From Ichthyophonus hoferi (lineage: Eukaryota; Opisthokonta; Ichthyosporea; Ichthyophonida; Ichthyophonidae), in contig NAOQ01000310.1 in the NCBI GenBank assembly GCA_002751075.1, forward strand, positions 27,932-47,404: DNA of 19,473 nt, in the 5' to 3' direction. The notes below the pieces were generated by a model, which saw nothing but the letters and a program-made list of their open reading frames with translations, was not told the origin of the DNA and did not search any database. Position 1 is the first letter of the stretch, and every line of letters starts with the position of its first letter. The translations under genes were made by a program, and so were the position numbers. Of the stretch, positions 10,201 through 19,240 are shown in pieces.

Positions 10201-12822
10201 ATGTTAGAGGGCAAGGTTATAAGTTAAACTTACGATTTCCCTCGAACGTCCACATATTGTCCTGGCATAAAATGAGCACAGGTCAATGTCGTACCTGTAA
10301 ATGTTTTATATTTTTATTTATTTATTCATTTATTTATTTATAACTGATCATAATAGCACGACTACACAATTTTAAACCCTAACAATACGATTATATTGAA
10401 TTGGGGGTAATTGAATAGCTAAGGTTAAATCTGTAGAGCCTTTAGAATAACAACGCTGTTAAACTGTTAACCATAAACCGTGATAGTGCAAAAGCTATAG
10501 TCTATTTACCAGAAGGGTGTTTCATGAACAAACATGTGTGAAGATTGGTAATATATGGGATCCATAAATGTAAGATCTGAAAATAGTAATTAGTGTGTAA
10601 AATTAAGCAATATATAACTCTTAAATCTTATTCCGCGCCCCTCTTTAAACTTTATATTTAGTAGTTGGCCTATATAATAAGAAAGAGTAGCACCTTATGT
10701 GCATTTAATGCATTCTGAAACATGACATGATGCACGTACTCTGTAATTGGACGTAACAAAGAGGACTTACATGGAAGGACGATCACAGCACCCATACTAA
10801 CCCACATTGATTGAATTAAGAAAACACTATATGCTCTTTAATTGGATAACAGGTAACTATCACATATTCATAACCCCGTGTATTTATATATATTCCTATT
10901 GATCATAGGAAGAGTATCCAATCACTCATATTTGTATAGGCATTGCAAAGTAAGTCGGAAAAACCGTGTTTAGCAAGGGAGCAACACAATATAATAAGGT
11001 CACAATAATAATTAATTGAAATTTTAACCTACCAACTGGCAATAAGGAATCATCTGTAACCATGAATTCCATAAGCTTTCTTTTCATTGGTACACCGGCT
11101 TTCTGAAAGTAAAAGAAAAAATTATAAAGTGTTTAAAGTCATTTAAAATTAAATATAATAAGATTTAATTGAATTGAGAAGTGATTAGCTAAATCTGATA
11201 ATATTTAATGATATTTAATTACATCTAGATGCATTTAATTGGATTTTATTAGATTTACAGAGATTAAATTGGATTCGGTAGTATTTAGTAAAATTTAAAT
11301 ATAATCGGAAATATTTAATCACATCTAAAGAGATTTAAGGCGATTCAATATGATATATTCACATTTAATGTGATATGATAATACTATAAGACGAGATGAG
11401 AATGTGTTATAATTGAGACTCAAATAACAAAAGAGAGGCCTATAATAGAACATAGAAGAGTCCTAAGGAACATGGATGTAGACAGAGATAGTATGGTAGT
11501 AGATAAGAGATAGTACAGCGTTGTACTTGTTAGCAATATAGTATGAAAAGGGCTTTTATCACAATATTTCTTACAGGGATTGTACATATAAATTTATGCA
11601 ATGATTGGCGTAAAATTTCAAACAGTCGCAATTTTATTGGCTAGGATCTACCAGGGGGCACGGATAGGTTTTGTGATTGGTTTAAAGTCGTGTAATTGAC
11701 TGTAAGTCAATATATGTTTATGCATATATACCTATGTATATACCAATATATTTATATATATTCATTACACTAATAGTACAGAGAATGATTTTAAAATATA
11801 TAACGCACCTCAAAATGAAATTGTTGTGGCACACGAACGTAATGATACTTTTTCAAGTTCTGGTGGTCTCTAGTAGCATGGAAATCAGCCAGATTACGGG
11901 CTCCTATTTGCATAGCTACATACCCATCGCTAGCCTTGGTCTTTACTTGCACTACCTGATTATCTACTATCTGTCATAGATATATAGATATACAGGTGTA
12001 AGAATATGAATAGCTATATATATATATGGGTGTACAGTAGCCAGCTGTCGTCAACTGATAGCTCTCTATATTATGTAAGTACAAAATATATTATTAGTGT
12101 CATTAGCCCCAGCCCCAGACCCCACTCTATATCTACCATAGATCCCCTCAATTGACACTATAGTATGCCTTAGTAATTAACCCTACCTGAATTACAGTGA
12201 CGTTAACCTGTTTGCCATGGTCCCACATAGTCATGTTTCCTTTCTTAACACCAATCAGACCTGCCACATAAAGCTATTAACAGGCTAGTCCTAACCCATG
12301 GTGTAGGCACCAGCGTATAGCCTGTAGTACCAACCTATTGATTGTATTACTAACCTATTGCTACCACTCCTACCCTTGGCTATTTCATATCATGGAAATA
12401 ATATCCTCGGCTTATAGCCAACCAAAATGAACCATTTCACTAATAGGTATTAATGATTGGTTCGTGCCTGAGGGAGGCAAAGAGTACGAACCAATACCTT
12501 GTTTAGCACGTTGACCAATATAAGAAGATATAATTTTATGAGGGTGGTAGAACTCTAGCATGGAAATGAATGCGATTGGCTAATTAGTGCCTACCCCTGA
12601 TTGATTAGTTATCTTATATATCTTAGACCACTTTAACTATTATTAGTAAGTAACCAATTGGTACATAGGTGTACACAATCCATGAATAACAAGCCACATT
12701 GCATTTCTTGACACAGCCAAATATATATATATGCTACCAACTCACCAGCTCTTATTGATTTGGGTGTCCACTTGGTCTCCATAAACTGTTTTGGTACCTC
12801 AGCAATGGCACATGCTAACACC
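7263..12822 (-). CDS. MRPL3: Mitochondrial large-subunit ribosomal protein uL3m (MRPL3-like), eight exons
   Basis: uL3m is a core protein of the mitochondrial large ribosomal subunit that folds near the peptidyl transferase centre. Minus-strand exons in coding order: 12822-12746, 12260-12187, 11955-11809, 11102-11033, 10294-10234, 9815-9704, 8274-8197, 7469-7263 (stop 7265-7263). Every junction has GT and AG and fits phase: G is split at RA|G and at PV|G, and S at GK|S. Family landmarks in order are [10 protein letters not shown] and [72 protein letters not shown]; and [16 protein letters not shown] with a [10 protein letters not shown] tail. These match the animal and fungal MRPL3 pattern (KGFQGVMKRWGF, GRVWPG.KMPG.MG, VYV.G.VPG). 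The eight exons give about 274 residues. The N-terminus and transit peptide are not in them; a candidate first exon at 14556-14587 would make 285 residues, against about 348 in human. A few residues after VTVIQ appear to be missing relative to relatives, so a tiny unseen exon in 11956-12186 is possible. Confidence 0.92.
7470..8196 (-). other. Last MRPL3 intron (727 bases), holds dispersed repeat copy A
   Basis: Bounded by a gtaagg donor and a cctacag acceptor on the minus strand. It contains copy A of a two-copy dispersed repeat (7562-7785). The 82-codon minus-strand open frame at 7792-8040 is a hydrophobic chance frame inside the intron. Confidence 0.8.
7562..7785. repeat. Dispersed repeat, copy A
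   Basis: This stretch aligns end to end with 15934-16169. Both begin ctataattatctaatt, share gactcttgattct-like and ggataaag/gaataaag blocks, then aatagtcggctgc, then gatgagataa/gagtaagataa and end gccagaaat. By eye identity is roughly two thirds, with small gaps. The clear shared ends suggest an old non-autonomous transposon such as a MITE or SINE. No terminal inverted repeats are obvious. Confidence 0.65.
9090..9150. repeat. Imperfect palindrome around agctatt...aatagct
   Basis: The centre has perfect arms agctatt (9108-9114) and aatagct (9121-9127) around a six-base spacer. Outward, taattgcttaagaataagctatta on one side pairs with the reverse complement of taatagctattttctaagtaatta on the other at about 19 of 24 positions. 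It could form a hairpin or cruciform, or be a very short inverted-repeat element. Confidence 0.5.
9243..9272. repeat. 15-bp perfect tandem duplication
   Basis: The unit cagctgcactaaata occurs twice with no gap (9243-9257 and 9258-9272). It directly follows a pyrimidine tract that ends in cag, which resembles a plus-strand splice acceptor. A related tgcagcta word in the opposite sense lies near 9313. Confidence 0.85.
9816..10233 (-). other. MRPL3 intron (418 bases)
   Basis: gtaagt donor at 10233 and gatag acceptor at 9816 on the minus strand, splitting a Ser codon (tc|g). AT-rich, with no further feature seen. Confidence 0.8.
10295..11032 (-). other. MRPL3 intron (738 bases) with (TTTA)n
   Basis: gtaggt donor at 11032 and ttacag acceptor at 10295 on the minus strand. 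An interrupted (TTTA)n microsatellite lies at about 10312-10342, just inside the acceptor; on the transcribed strand it reads as A-rich. Nothing else is visible. Confidence 0.8.
11103..11808 (-). other. MRPL3 intron (706 bases) with 10-bp periodic array
   Basis: gtgcgt donor at 11808 and a strong pyrimidine tract ending ctttcag at 11103 on the minus strand. Much of its 3' half (minus sense) is the degenerate 10-bp array at 11161-11385. The rest is ordinary AT-rich sequence. Confidence 0.8.
11161..11385. repeat. Degenerate 10-bp tandem array, unit about gATTTAATtg
   Basis: Cut into ten-base steps, the sequence shows successive units such as gatttaattg, tatttaatga, tatttaatta, catttaattg, gattttatta, gatttacaga, gattaaattg, gattcggtag, tatttagtaa and tatttaatca. 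A TTTA-like core keeps a spacing of about 10 bases across some 22 units, with heavy divergence. The spacing is close to one DNA helical turn, which may be incidental. Confidence 0.7.
12261..12745 (-). other. MRPL3 intron (485 bases) with nested hairpin
   Basis: gtgagt donor at 12745 and tggcag acceptor at 12261 on the minus strand. It contains the nested inverted repeat at 12456-12495. A short (AT)n run lies just inside the donor, near 12720. Confidence 0.8.
12456..12495. repeat. Nested hairpin with perfect 10-bp outer arms
   Basis: Outer arms attggttcgt (12456-12465) and acgaaccaat (12486-12495) are perfect reverse complements. Between them gcct (12466-12469) pairs with aggc (12475-12478). 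Beyond the right arm the sequence continues acc, and the left flank carries ggtatt followed by a short inserted stretch. This suggests the arms were once longer, with one arm later interrupted. Confidence 0.8.
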
Positions 12823-14555
12823 CTGGAAACATGAAGGGAACGAAAAATAATGACTGCAGAGTAGGTGTTAAAATTTGAAAGGAGTTTACAATTAAAATTA
12901 AAATTGGTATGTTATGGTTTTATTTGAAGAGAGGAATAATTTGTAGTAAGAGTAGTAAATAGAGAATTTTATTAGGGTAAGTTATAAATAAATAAAGAAT
13001 ATGTGTAGAAATTCAATGATATCCTATTTATTGGTCATAAATAGACCAAAAACAATTAATCTGTGGAGTGATATATGTAAAATAATCAAGTATTGTTTTT
13101 GCTTACGAATGCTAGAGTGGTATCAGGAGAAACATTTAATTGGAAAAATAATATTTCCTAATATAGAACATGTTCATATAAATAGCTAGTGATTATATTT
13201 ACATACACATGGGCATAAAAACAATTCTAGTCTTAATTCATTAATTGCTCACTACTGGGCTACTAATGACACTTATTTAATTCAATAATTATAATCAGAT
13301 TATCGATAATCTATATATAGTATGCCATACTATGATGATATAGAAAGGCTCTATCCGTGCCAGGGTCCGCCTCCTGTTTATCTGTAATTATGTTGATTAT
13401 AGTTGTTTTTCCTCTATTTAGCTCCCTACTTGCAATACTGACTGACATTCATAATGGGTAAAATAATAACTTTAATACGGGAAGAAAATAACTATAAATA
13501 TTCAGCCTAAACTTGGCCTTAACTTCATTAAAACAACGCGTAATTATTTTAAAGGTCAGAAATATTCTTAGCAATCTAATGACGATCCTTTTATGTATTT
13601 TACTACTACAAACATAATATATATTTCATTGCCATCCAATTTTTCTTTTGTTATAACTGTATTTCTTCTTTGCATTTTATAACTCTTTATTGGGTGATGA
13701 AACGATAAAGTCTTTTCACTCACAGAGTTGACTATAAAAAACAAAAATATTAGATATTAGCGTAAGTAGACCAAGTGGATAATTATGAGAATGATTGTAT
13801 TGTCAATGTATTCCCTTTAAAATTAATTATGAATTATGAAACCTATACAGCATGTTTCATAACCAACCTAAATTATGAAGATAATATTTACACACAAAAA
13901 CATAATATACACTAGTATAGAAAACGACCAACATAGGACTGGGGCAAGATATTACCAGTCCAAATGTGCAAGTACACCATAAAAGAAAAAGCAAAATGAT
14001 TGACAGATGTGGTTAAAAGTCATGCCATGATAAAAAGATCGAATTAAAGGGTCACTAGCACTATTATTACCTATCACTATTAATGTCTGAGGAGACAAAT
14101 AAATAGCATACAGCACGTACAATATTTCTCTGTAATCAGCAGGCTTTAACATTAAAGTTGAAGAAACATAAACCATACCATCACTAGTCAATGATATCTT
14201 CAACCCTTGGTATAGCCATGATGAGATCATATTAATGTGGTATGCCGGTTGTGTCAAGGTTATGCTGCTATACTTCAAAAAAACACCTTATTCAAACTTG
14301 TAAATGAAAACGAGGTTGTGAAGTATATACACGATAGTACTATAAGGCAAAGAAATCATATCAGAGCGAACACAAAAACAGCCAGAACCATCATTTATTT
14401 CCTATTTTTTTTTCTTTTTTCGTGGAAAAAGTATGTGTATTGTATGCATATATAATATTAAACGCTTGGATTAAGCACTTTTTACAAGGCTGAATTATCA
14501 AGTTGTATCGTTCACGCACCATAGAATAAGTGGCGTGGCACGGTGCTGGGCTCAC
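12823..14555. other. Non-coding stretch upstream of MRPL3 exon 12746-12822
   Basis: Probably the first intron of MRPL3 if the candidate exon at 14556 is right, otherwise promoter or intergenic DNA. A GC-rich spot at about 13344-13380 (gtgccagggtccgcctcctg) stands out but gives no recognisable protein. The minus-strand frame at 13952-14278 (108 codons) has mixed composition but no known motif. The overlapping plus frame at 14237-14455 is A/T-driven. Confidence 0.5.
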
Positions 14556-14587
14556 AGAGGAAACCATCCTATTCGTTGAAAACGCAT
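14556..14587 (-). CDS. MRPL3: Candidate first coding exon of MRPL3 (transit-peptide start)
   Basis: The minus strand has an ATG with A at -3 that encodes MRFQRIGWFP plus two bases and is followed by a gtgagc donor. The phase (two bases over) is what the next exon (acceptor before 12822, one base first) needs; the joined codon would be Leu. The short, basic, acid-free start suits a mitochondrial transit peptide, and the patch is GC-richer than its surroundings. The implied intron of 1,733 bases would be the longest in the gene. There is no homology support, since this end is poorly conserved in the family. Confidence 0.28.
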
Positions 14588-15933
14588 CTTTTGAGTTTTA
14601 TTTGGTTGATTGCTATTCATATATATAATTTAGTATTTTTATTCATTGCTATAATAGGAATCTTATAATTAAGCTAATGAGGAGATTTATACTTGAAACA
14701 TAATTATATAGATATAATACTTGGCGGAAAAATAGCCTTTAACCATTCTTACTAGATATTACAAGAATCACATTTATACAATGTCTAAAGTAAGATTCAA
14801 TGAAAGCGTATATCCAAGTTTATTTTTCTTAGTGATTAGCTACTTCATCTAGATCTATAATTTTATTTTATATAATTAAACTGGCATTTTTGTTTTGGGG
14901 CTTGGCGATCGGCAAAATAGATTTGGACGAAAACAGATTATAGATCCACAATATTAGCATTGGTTTTTTCTCTTATTTTTTTCTTTTTAGTTCTTACTTT
15001 TCTTCGTCAGATTGCAAGAGCAAAGGCATCAAAAAGGCTCTTAATAATTTATTTATCTTCTCTCTGAAAATGTATATTGGATGGGATTTTCTTCATGAAA
15101 AAACCAGAGTACATTCAATATTTATGATGCAAGTGTGATTATGTATCTATAAACCCTCCCTAAATCCATTCAAATTTTAATACAATCATGTTATTATTTA
15201 TCCTCTTTAGCAGATGTAATATCAGTTTAAGTCTCTCTGTATAAATACTATTAATGAAGTTATCACAGTTGTTGAATACCTAATCACAAGGACAGTGAAA
15301 GAGGCGTTCAATGTCGCATGTATTTTGGGGTTGTCACGCGTCCAAATATATAATACTATACTTCTGTAGCAAAACCATTAATTCCTGCATATTAATTAAA
15401 TATATACAAGCTTATAAGCACTTTTTATTTTACTATACCTGTTATATTTACTTTTAATGATAAGCAGGGCATTACTATATAATATAATGTAGTGCTGGGA
15501 TTGGATACTTACTGTAAACAAAATATTACAAGTGATGCGGTAAAAACATGAGATGATCTTTAAACTATTATTTTAGTTTTAAAGTCAAACATGTTTATTT
15601 AAAAGAGGAGATGCTATTATAATATCATCTAAGTGTGATTACAATTTATTCTAATCCCTCATTAGCTATTCTAATAATGAATGCATTTTGGATAGCAGCA
15701 TTCTAAACATATTTGTCCATGTACCATTTATGTTTTATTTTCAGTATATCATCCTTTCTCATTTGCCACTTTACATATTCGCTTCATACGCAACAAACCT
15801 TTCTTTCATATACTGTTTCTCTTTATTCTGTATAAGAAGGGATCATTTGGTTGGTGTGCAGGCATTAACACCTCCATCCGGGAAGAAATTGTCAAATAAA
15901 GCTAGATATAAAACATAGGCGAAAGGAGTAGAG
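14588..15933. other. Intergenic stretch between CDC23 and MRPL3
   Basis: AT-rich DNA without recognisable exons on either strand. The 76-codon plus frame at 15688-15918 and the minus frame at 15843-16028 show no family features. Dispersed repeat copy B follows directly. Confidence 0.5.
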
Positions 15934-16169
15934 CTATAATTATCTAATTGATTATTGCTGGGCTCCGAAATATTCCATAAATATATAATGCTATATTTAG
16001 AGTGTATAAAAAGTTCTGTCTGCGACAAATGGAGGACTCTTGATTCTGTGGAGATATTGAATAAAGGTCATACAATTTTAATCACAAATATTCTGCTTGC
16101 AATAGTCGGCTGCACCCCTCCCTGAATATGAGTAAGATAATAACTACACGGGTTGATATTGCCAGAAAT
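15934..16169. repeat. Dispersed repeat, copy B
   Basis: Second copy of the element at 7562-7785, in the same orientation, in the gap between CDC23 and MRPL3. The best conserved block is aatagtcggctgc at about 16101-16113. The two copies differ by many substitutions and small gaps, so both insertions are old. No coding capacity is seen. Confidence 0.65.
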
Positions 16170-16675
16170 AGTATTCCGGTATATGTATGTTTAAGTGCGA
16201 TGTATCTTAATAAATATAATTTGGGTAGAGATGAAAACAGGTGGAGACTATAGAGAATTAATTAAATAGAGTCTAAAAAGTAAAAGGGTAGTGTGATCAT
16301 AGTATAGTTATTTTCAATTTAGTACAGGCTTCAGCAGTATAATAAAGGCATATGCCATCTCACAGATATATATATATATGGCTGTGCTGTAATGCAAGAT
16401 TGAATGAATGTACTTGCTCTGGGCGTAAAACTACAAGATGTGTTACAAATAACCTTATACATATCAACAAAACAGGGTAAAAAAAAAACCAAAGCATTTA
16501 GTTAATACAAACAATGTTTTCTAAAAGGGCTACAAGCCACAGAAATCAGTAGTATAGATTCCTATAAAACATTAGTTCTCACTGCATCAAGGTCTGTTAT
16601 ACCCTGGAGATTACTGTGAAATTATTAATGTTCACTAGGTAATAGATCAGAAGTTTCCTTAATACCCAATAGTAG
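16170..16675 (-). other. Downstream region of CDC23
   Basis: AT-rich sequence after the CDC23 stop codon on the minus strand. No canonical AATAAA or ATTAAA is seen in the first 170 bases or so; an AATAAT at about 16621-16626 is the nearest variant. A short (AT)n run lies near 16366-16378. Confidence 0.45.
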
Positions 16676-18875
16676 TTACGGTCTTAAGTGTTTGTTCATG
16701 CGAATATCCAATAGTATGGCCTTGGCTTCTTCCCTTTCCCTCCCGCTGTACTGGCATACCTATTGACAAGAATAAATAAACCAATGAATAAGCAGAAATT
16801 CAATCATATAATTGGTCTTTGTAAAAAATTATATCTATTATTATATCCTCTCTCTTAATCCACTCTTTGTATCTTTTAGAAGTTTTTTCTTTCTACCTCT
16901 ATCTCACACCTCTCTTAATCTACTTAATTTCCACTTTATATTTATTTTTTCTCCATTGCCTAGTTCATAAAATGATAACTCAAATGTCAACCGGGAAGCA
17001 AAATAAGCACAACCATACCCATTTCATTTCTTGAAATAGAGATAGGAGAGAAATAATAGAATAAAAAAGCTGTCAATAACTATGAAATACTCGCTAGAGA
17101 TGTAAATAAACCATGGATAGAATACAGAAATAAAAAAATAATTAAAAACAATATAAACCAACTAGCATACAACATTAATGAGATGAGAATGCACGCATTT
17201 TCTTTCATCTCGAGCATTACCTATAATTATAATAAGAATTAGTGCTAGTATCAACTATAGTTGGTAGGTTGGGTATAGAGAAAAACAAAAGTAATTTATA
17301 CATACAACACAACTCTACTACAACAGCCAGTTCAGTATATATATTGAGTCACATACCTTTGCAGCAAAGGCCTCTGACTCATCTAATCGATCTATATCCT
17401 TATAGTAACGGGCTAGACTAAGATACGCCTTGACCATGTCCTGATTGTCATCAATCTACCTCCTCCCTCTCCGTTAGCATATAATTAAATCACCCCATTC
17501 CAAGCAAACTCTCTAACTAATACACTTTAGAGCTACGGAACTGTGAGTACAAATGGTCTGTCTGATGGAATTAAAGACCATCCACAGGCTTGAGTAAGAA
17601 TATGTTTATGCTTATCATTCTCACTGTAAGTATTTAAATTTATTTAAATACAATTACAGATTGGTTAGTGTAGGTATATATACATATATAACAATGTAAT
17701 AGGCCAGAAAAGAAACTGAAACATGACTACAATTATATACCTCTTGCTCTACACAATAGTCTAGGAAATCAAGGTAGCAGTCGGCTGCCTTTGCACGCTC
17801 ATTCTGGTCACTGTACAGTTGGGCTAGCTCGTATAAGGCTTCACCCTTCTGGGAGGCATCCTGTTCTGATCTCTGTAATTGGCTATCAGTCAGTAATGTA
17901 CAATGCAGTACAAGACATTATTATATATGATCTCTGTAATTGGCTGTAAGTCAGTAATATACAATGTAGGACAAGAGATTATTATATCACCCACTTTCAC
18001 TGAACTATATATATCTATTAACACGTCTAGAAAACACATGCTGACAAGAAAGGAGAAGAGCTATAAATGAGATAGAGATAGATATACTATACAACGTGGA
18101 TGTATATATCACTTACCTCGTAACAATGTGTTGCATCGGTTAACCGGCCTAGAGATTTATAGGCCTTTCCTAAGGCTGCCCACATACGGCCATCGGTTGG
18201 TCTGTGCATAGTTAGAATAACAGTAGATTGCAACATTTAGTATGTGTATGATACAGATATACCCATGTTAATTACATTGAAGATATAACAGTGTCATGAC
18301 CAAGGCCAGACAGTTTTTCGGCTTGAAGCTGACTAGATAGAGTAAGCTTATGTAACAACACAGAACATACAAGCCACAGTAATTGGTTTTCTTTCTCTGT
18401 TTAGTATTAGTGCACATGTATGGTTTAGCATGTTTATAATGATAGACGTACAAGTATGTCTATAGGCATATATCTACACTAGATTTATGCTCTAATATAT
18501 GTGTTTGTAAGTATGCATTAAAGCATGTAAGTGTTAGTGAGTGCATACAATTGGATGTGTCTACCAGTATTAAAGGATTTTGGTGTATACATATATATTT
18601 TATGACAGTATATATGTATGTAGACATGTATGTATGTAGACATGTATGTCTGTATAACAATATGATAATGCGTATGTATACATAAGTGTGTATACGCATA
18701 TTTATTGAGGGTGCAAGGTAAACCAATGAGAAGACTAAGAAGGCAAAGATGACTGACAGCTCCCACCTTAATATACAGGCAGTGTTATAATGGTAGACTG
18801 CAAAGGTGTACATGTGTAATATCTCATATGCCTGTCCCAGGCCATACCAAGCCCTGTATTCCCTCGGATTGATGT
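16676..18875 (-). CDS. CDC23: CDC23/APC8, anaphase-promoting complex TPR subunit, last five exons (partial)
   Basis: APC8 is a scaffold subunit of the anaphase-promoting complex (APC/C), the nuclear E3 ubiquitin ligase that drives anaphase onset and mitotic exit. Minus-strand exons: 18875-18767, 18201-18117, 17872-17741, 17455-17357, 16759-16676 (stop 16678-16676). All have GT and AG ends and fit phase; an Arg codon is split as ag|a between the first two. The signature NPREYRAWYGLGQAYEIL matches the family's NKRDYRAWYGLGQTYEIL. It is followed by PTDGRMWAALGKAYKSLGRL, then GEALYELAQLYSDQNERAKA, then MVKAYLSLARYYKDIDRLDE and finally REREEAKAILLDIRM, that is, a series of TPR helices and a capping helix. 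The 168 residues are the C-terminal third; upstream TPR exons lie off the right edge. The protein ends soon after the last helix and lacks the Pro/Ser/Thr-rich tail of about 40 residues seen in human CDC23. Identity is near certain. Confidence 0.94.
16760..17356 (-). other. CDC23 last intron (597 bases)
   Basis: gtatgt donor at 17356 and caatag acceptor at 16760 on the minus strand. It includes a C/T-rich stretch at about 16845-16960 with two copies of cctctcttaatc. No exon was seen. Confidence 0.85.
17868..17989. repeat. 61-bp tandem duplication spanning a CDC23 splice acceptor
   Basis: Two adjacent 61-base copies (17868-17928 and 17929-17989) match at 53 of 61 positions by eye, including gatctctgtaattggct at the head of both. 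The left copy carries the true acceptor (acag before 17872) and the first codon of the exon. The right copy carries an identical second acceptor (before 17933) 61 bases upstream in the transcript. Confidence 0.9.
18202..18766 (-). other. CDC23 intron (565 bases), partly open in frame
   Basis: gtggga donor at 18766 and gcacag acceptor at 18202 on the minus strand. The upstream exon frame stays open across the donor down to 18460, through a repetitive tat/gtatg-rich stretch (two copies of tatgtatgtagacatg near 18610-18645). Retention would add a hydrophobic, low-complexity tail of about 100 residues that resembles nothing in the family. Confidence 0.8.
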
Positions 18876-18904
18876 CTATTGGATACAAGTCAGTATACTA
18901 CACT

Positions 18905-18957
18905 ATATACACTATATACACTATGCTATACTATACTATACTATACTAGACTATACT
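18905..18957. repeat. (CTATA)n-like short tandem repeats
   Basis: Starts with three actatatac units and continues as five-base ctata units with a few changes. It lies in the CDC23 intron upstream of exon 18767-18875. Confidence 0.85.
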
Positions 18958-19240
18958 AATGTAAATTCTGTATATGGCTTCCTACAGAACTTGGATTAGT
19001 TAGACGCATATATCCCTTGAAAGGGATTCGTTAGCTATAAATATATTTACATTGACTCAGAAATGACCATAGCTTTATATTAATTTAATAACTAGCCACC
19101 GTCCAATAAAAATCACATCAAAAGCTAATAATAGCAAGTGAACAGATAGCACTTTAATCAGATTGGTTGGTTATACTACAATAACTATCGTTTATACTCA
19201 TCCATTTATACATACGTATATATATACCACGATGCACATG
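18958..19240. other. CDC23 intron sequence without visible exon
   Basis: The upstream exon of CDC23 should end with one base of a codon before 18875. No matching donor with TPR-like sequence is seen here, so that exon is off the window. A small perfect palindrome, atcccttgaaagggat, lies at 19012-19027. Confidence 0.6.

Noticed and set aside
11734-11979. 81-codon plus-strand open frame
   Set aside because: Antisense shadow of the MRPL3 exon at 11809-11955.
12746-12822. Internal ATG (METKWTPKS) as the start of MRPL3
   Set aside because: The open frame continues upstream to a good acceptor, and a start here would leave no mitochondrial targeting sequence.
13731-13738. Possible 8-base micro-exon between a strong tttatag-type acceptor and a gtgagt donor
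   Set aside because: Good splice signals and fitting length, but no ATG or homology supports it, and such sites arise easily in AT-rich DNA. Position is approximate.
13952-14278. 108-codon minus-strand open frame
   Set aside because: No recognisable motif, no splice link to neighbours and probably within the first MRPL3 intron. Length alone is not enough.
14720-14735. ggcggaaaaat resembling an E2F site
   Set aside because: The core reads TTTCCGCC, not TTTSSCGC, and the neighbouring gene is not a known E2F target.
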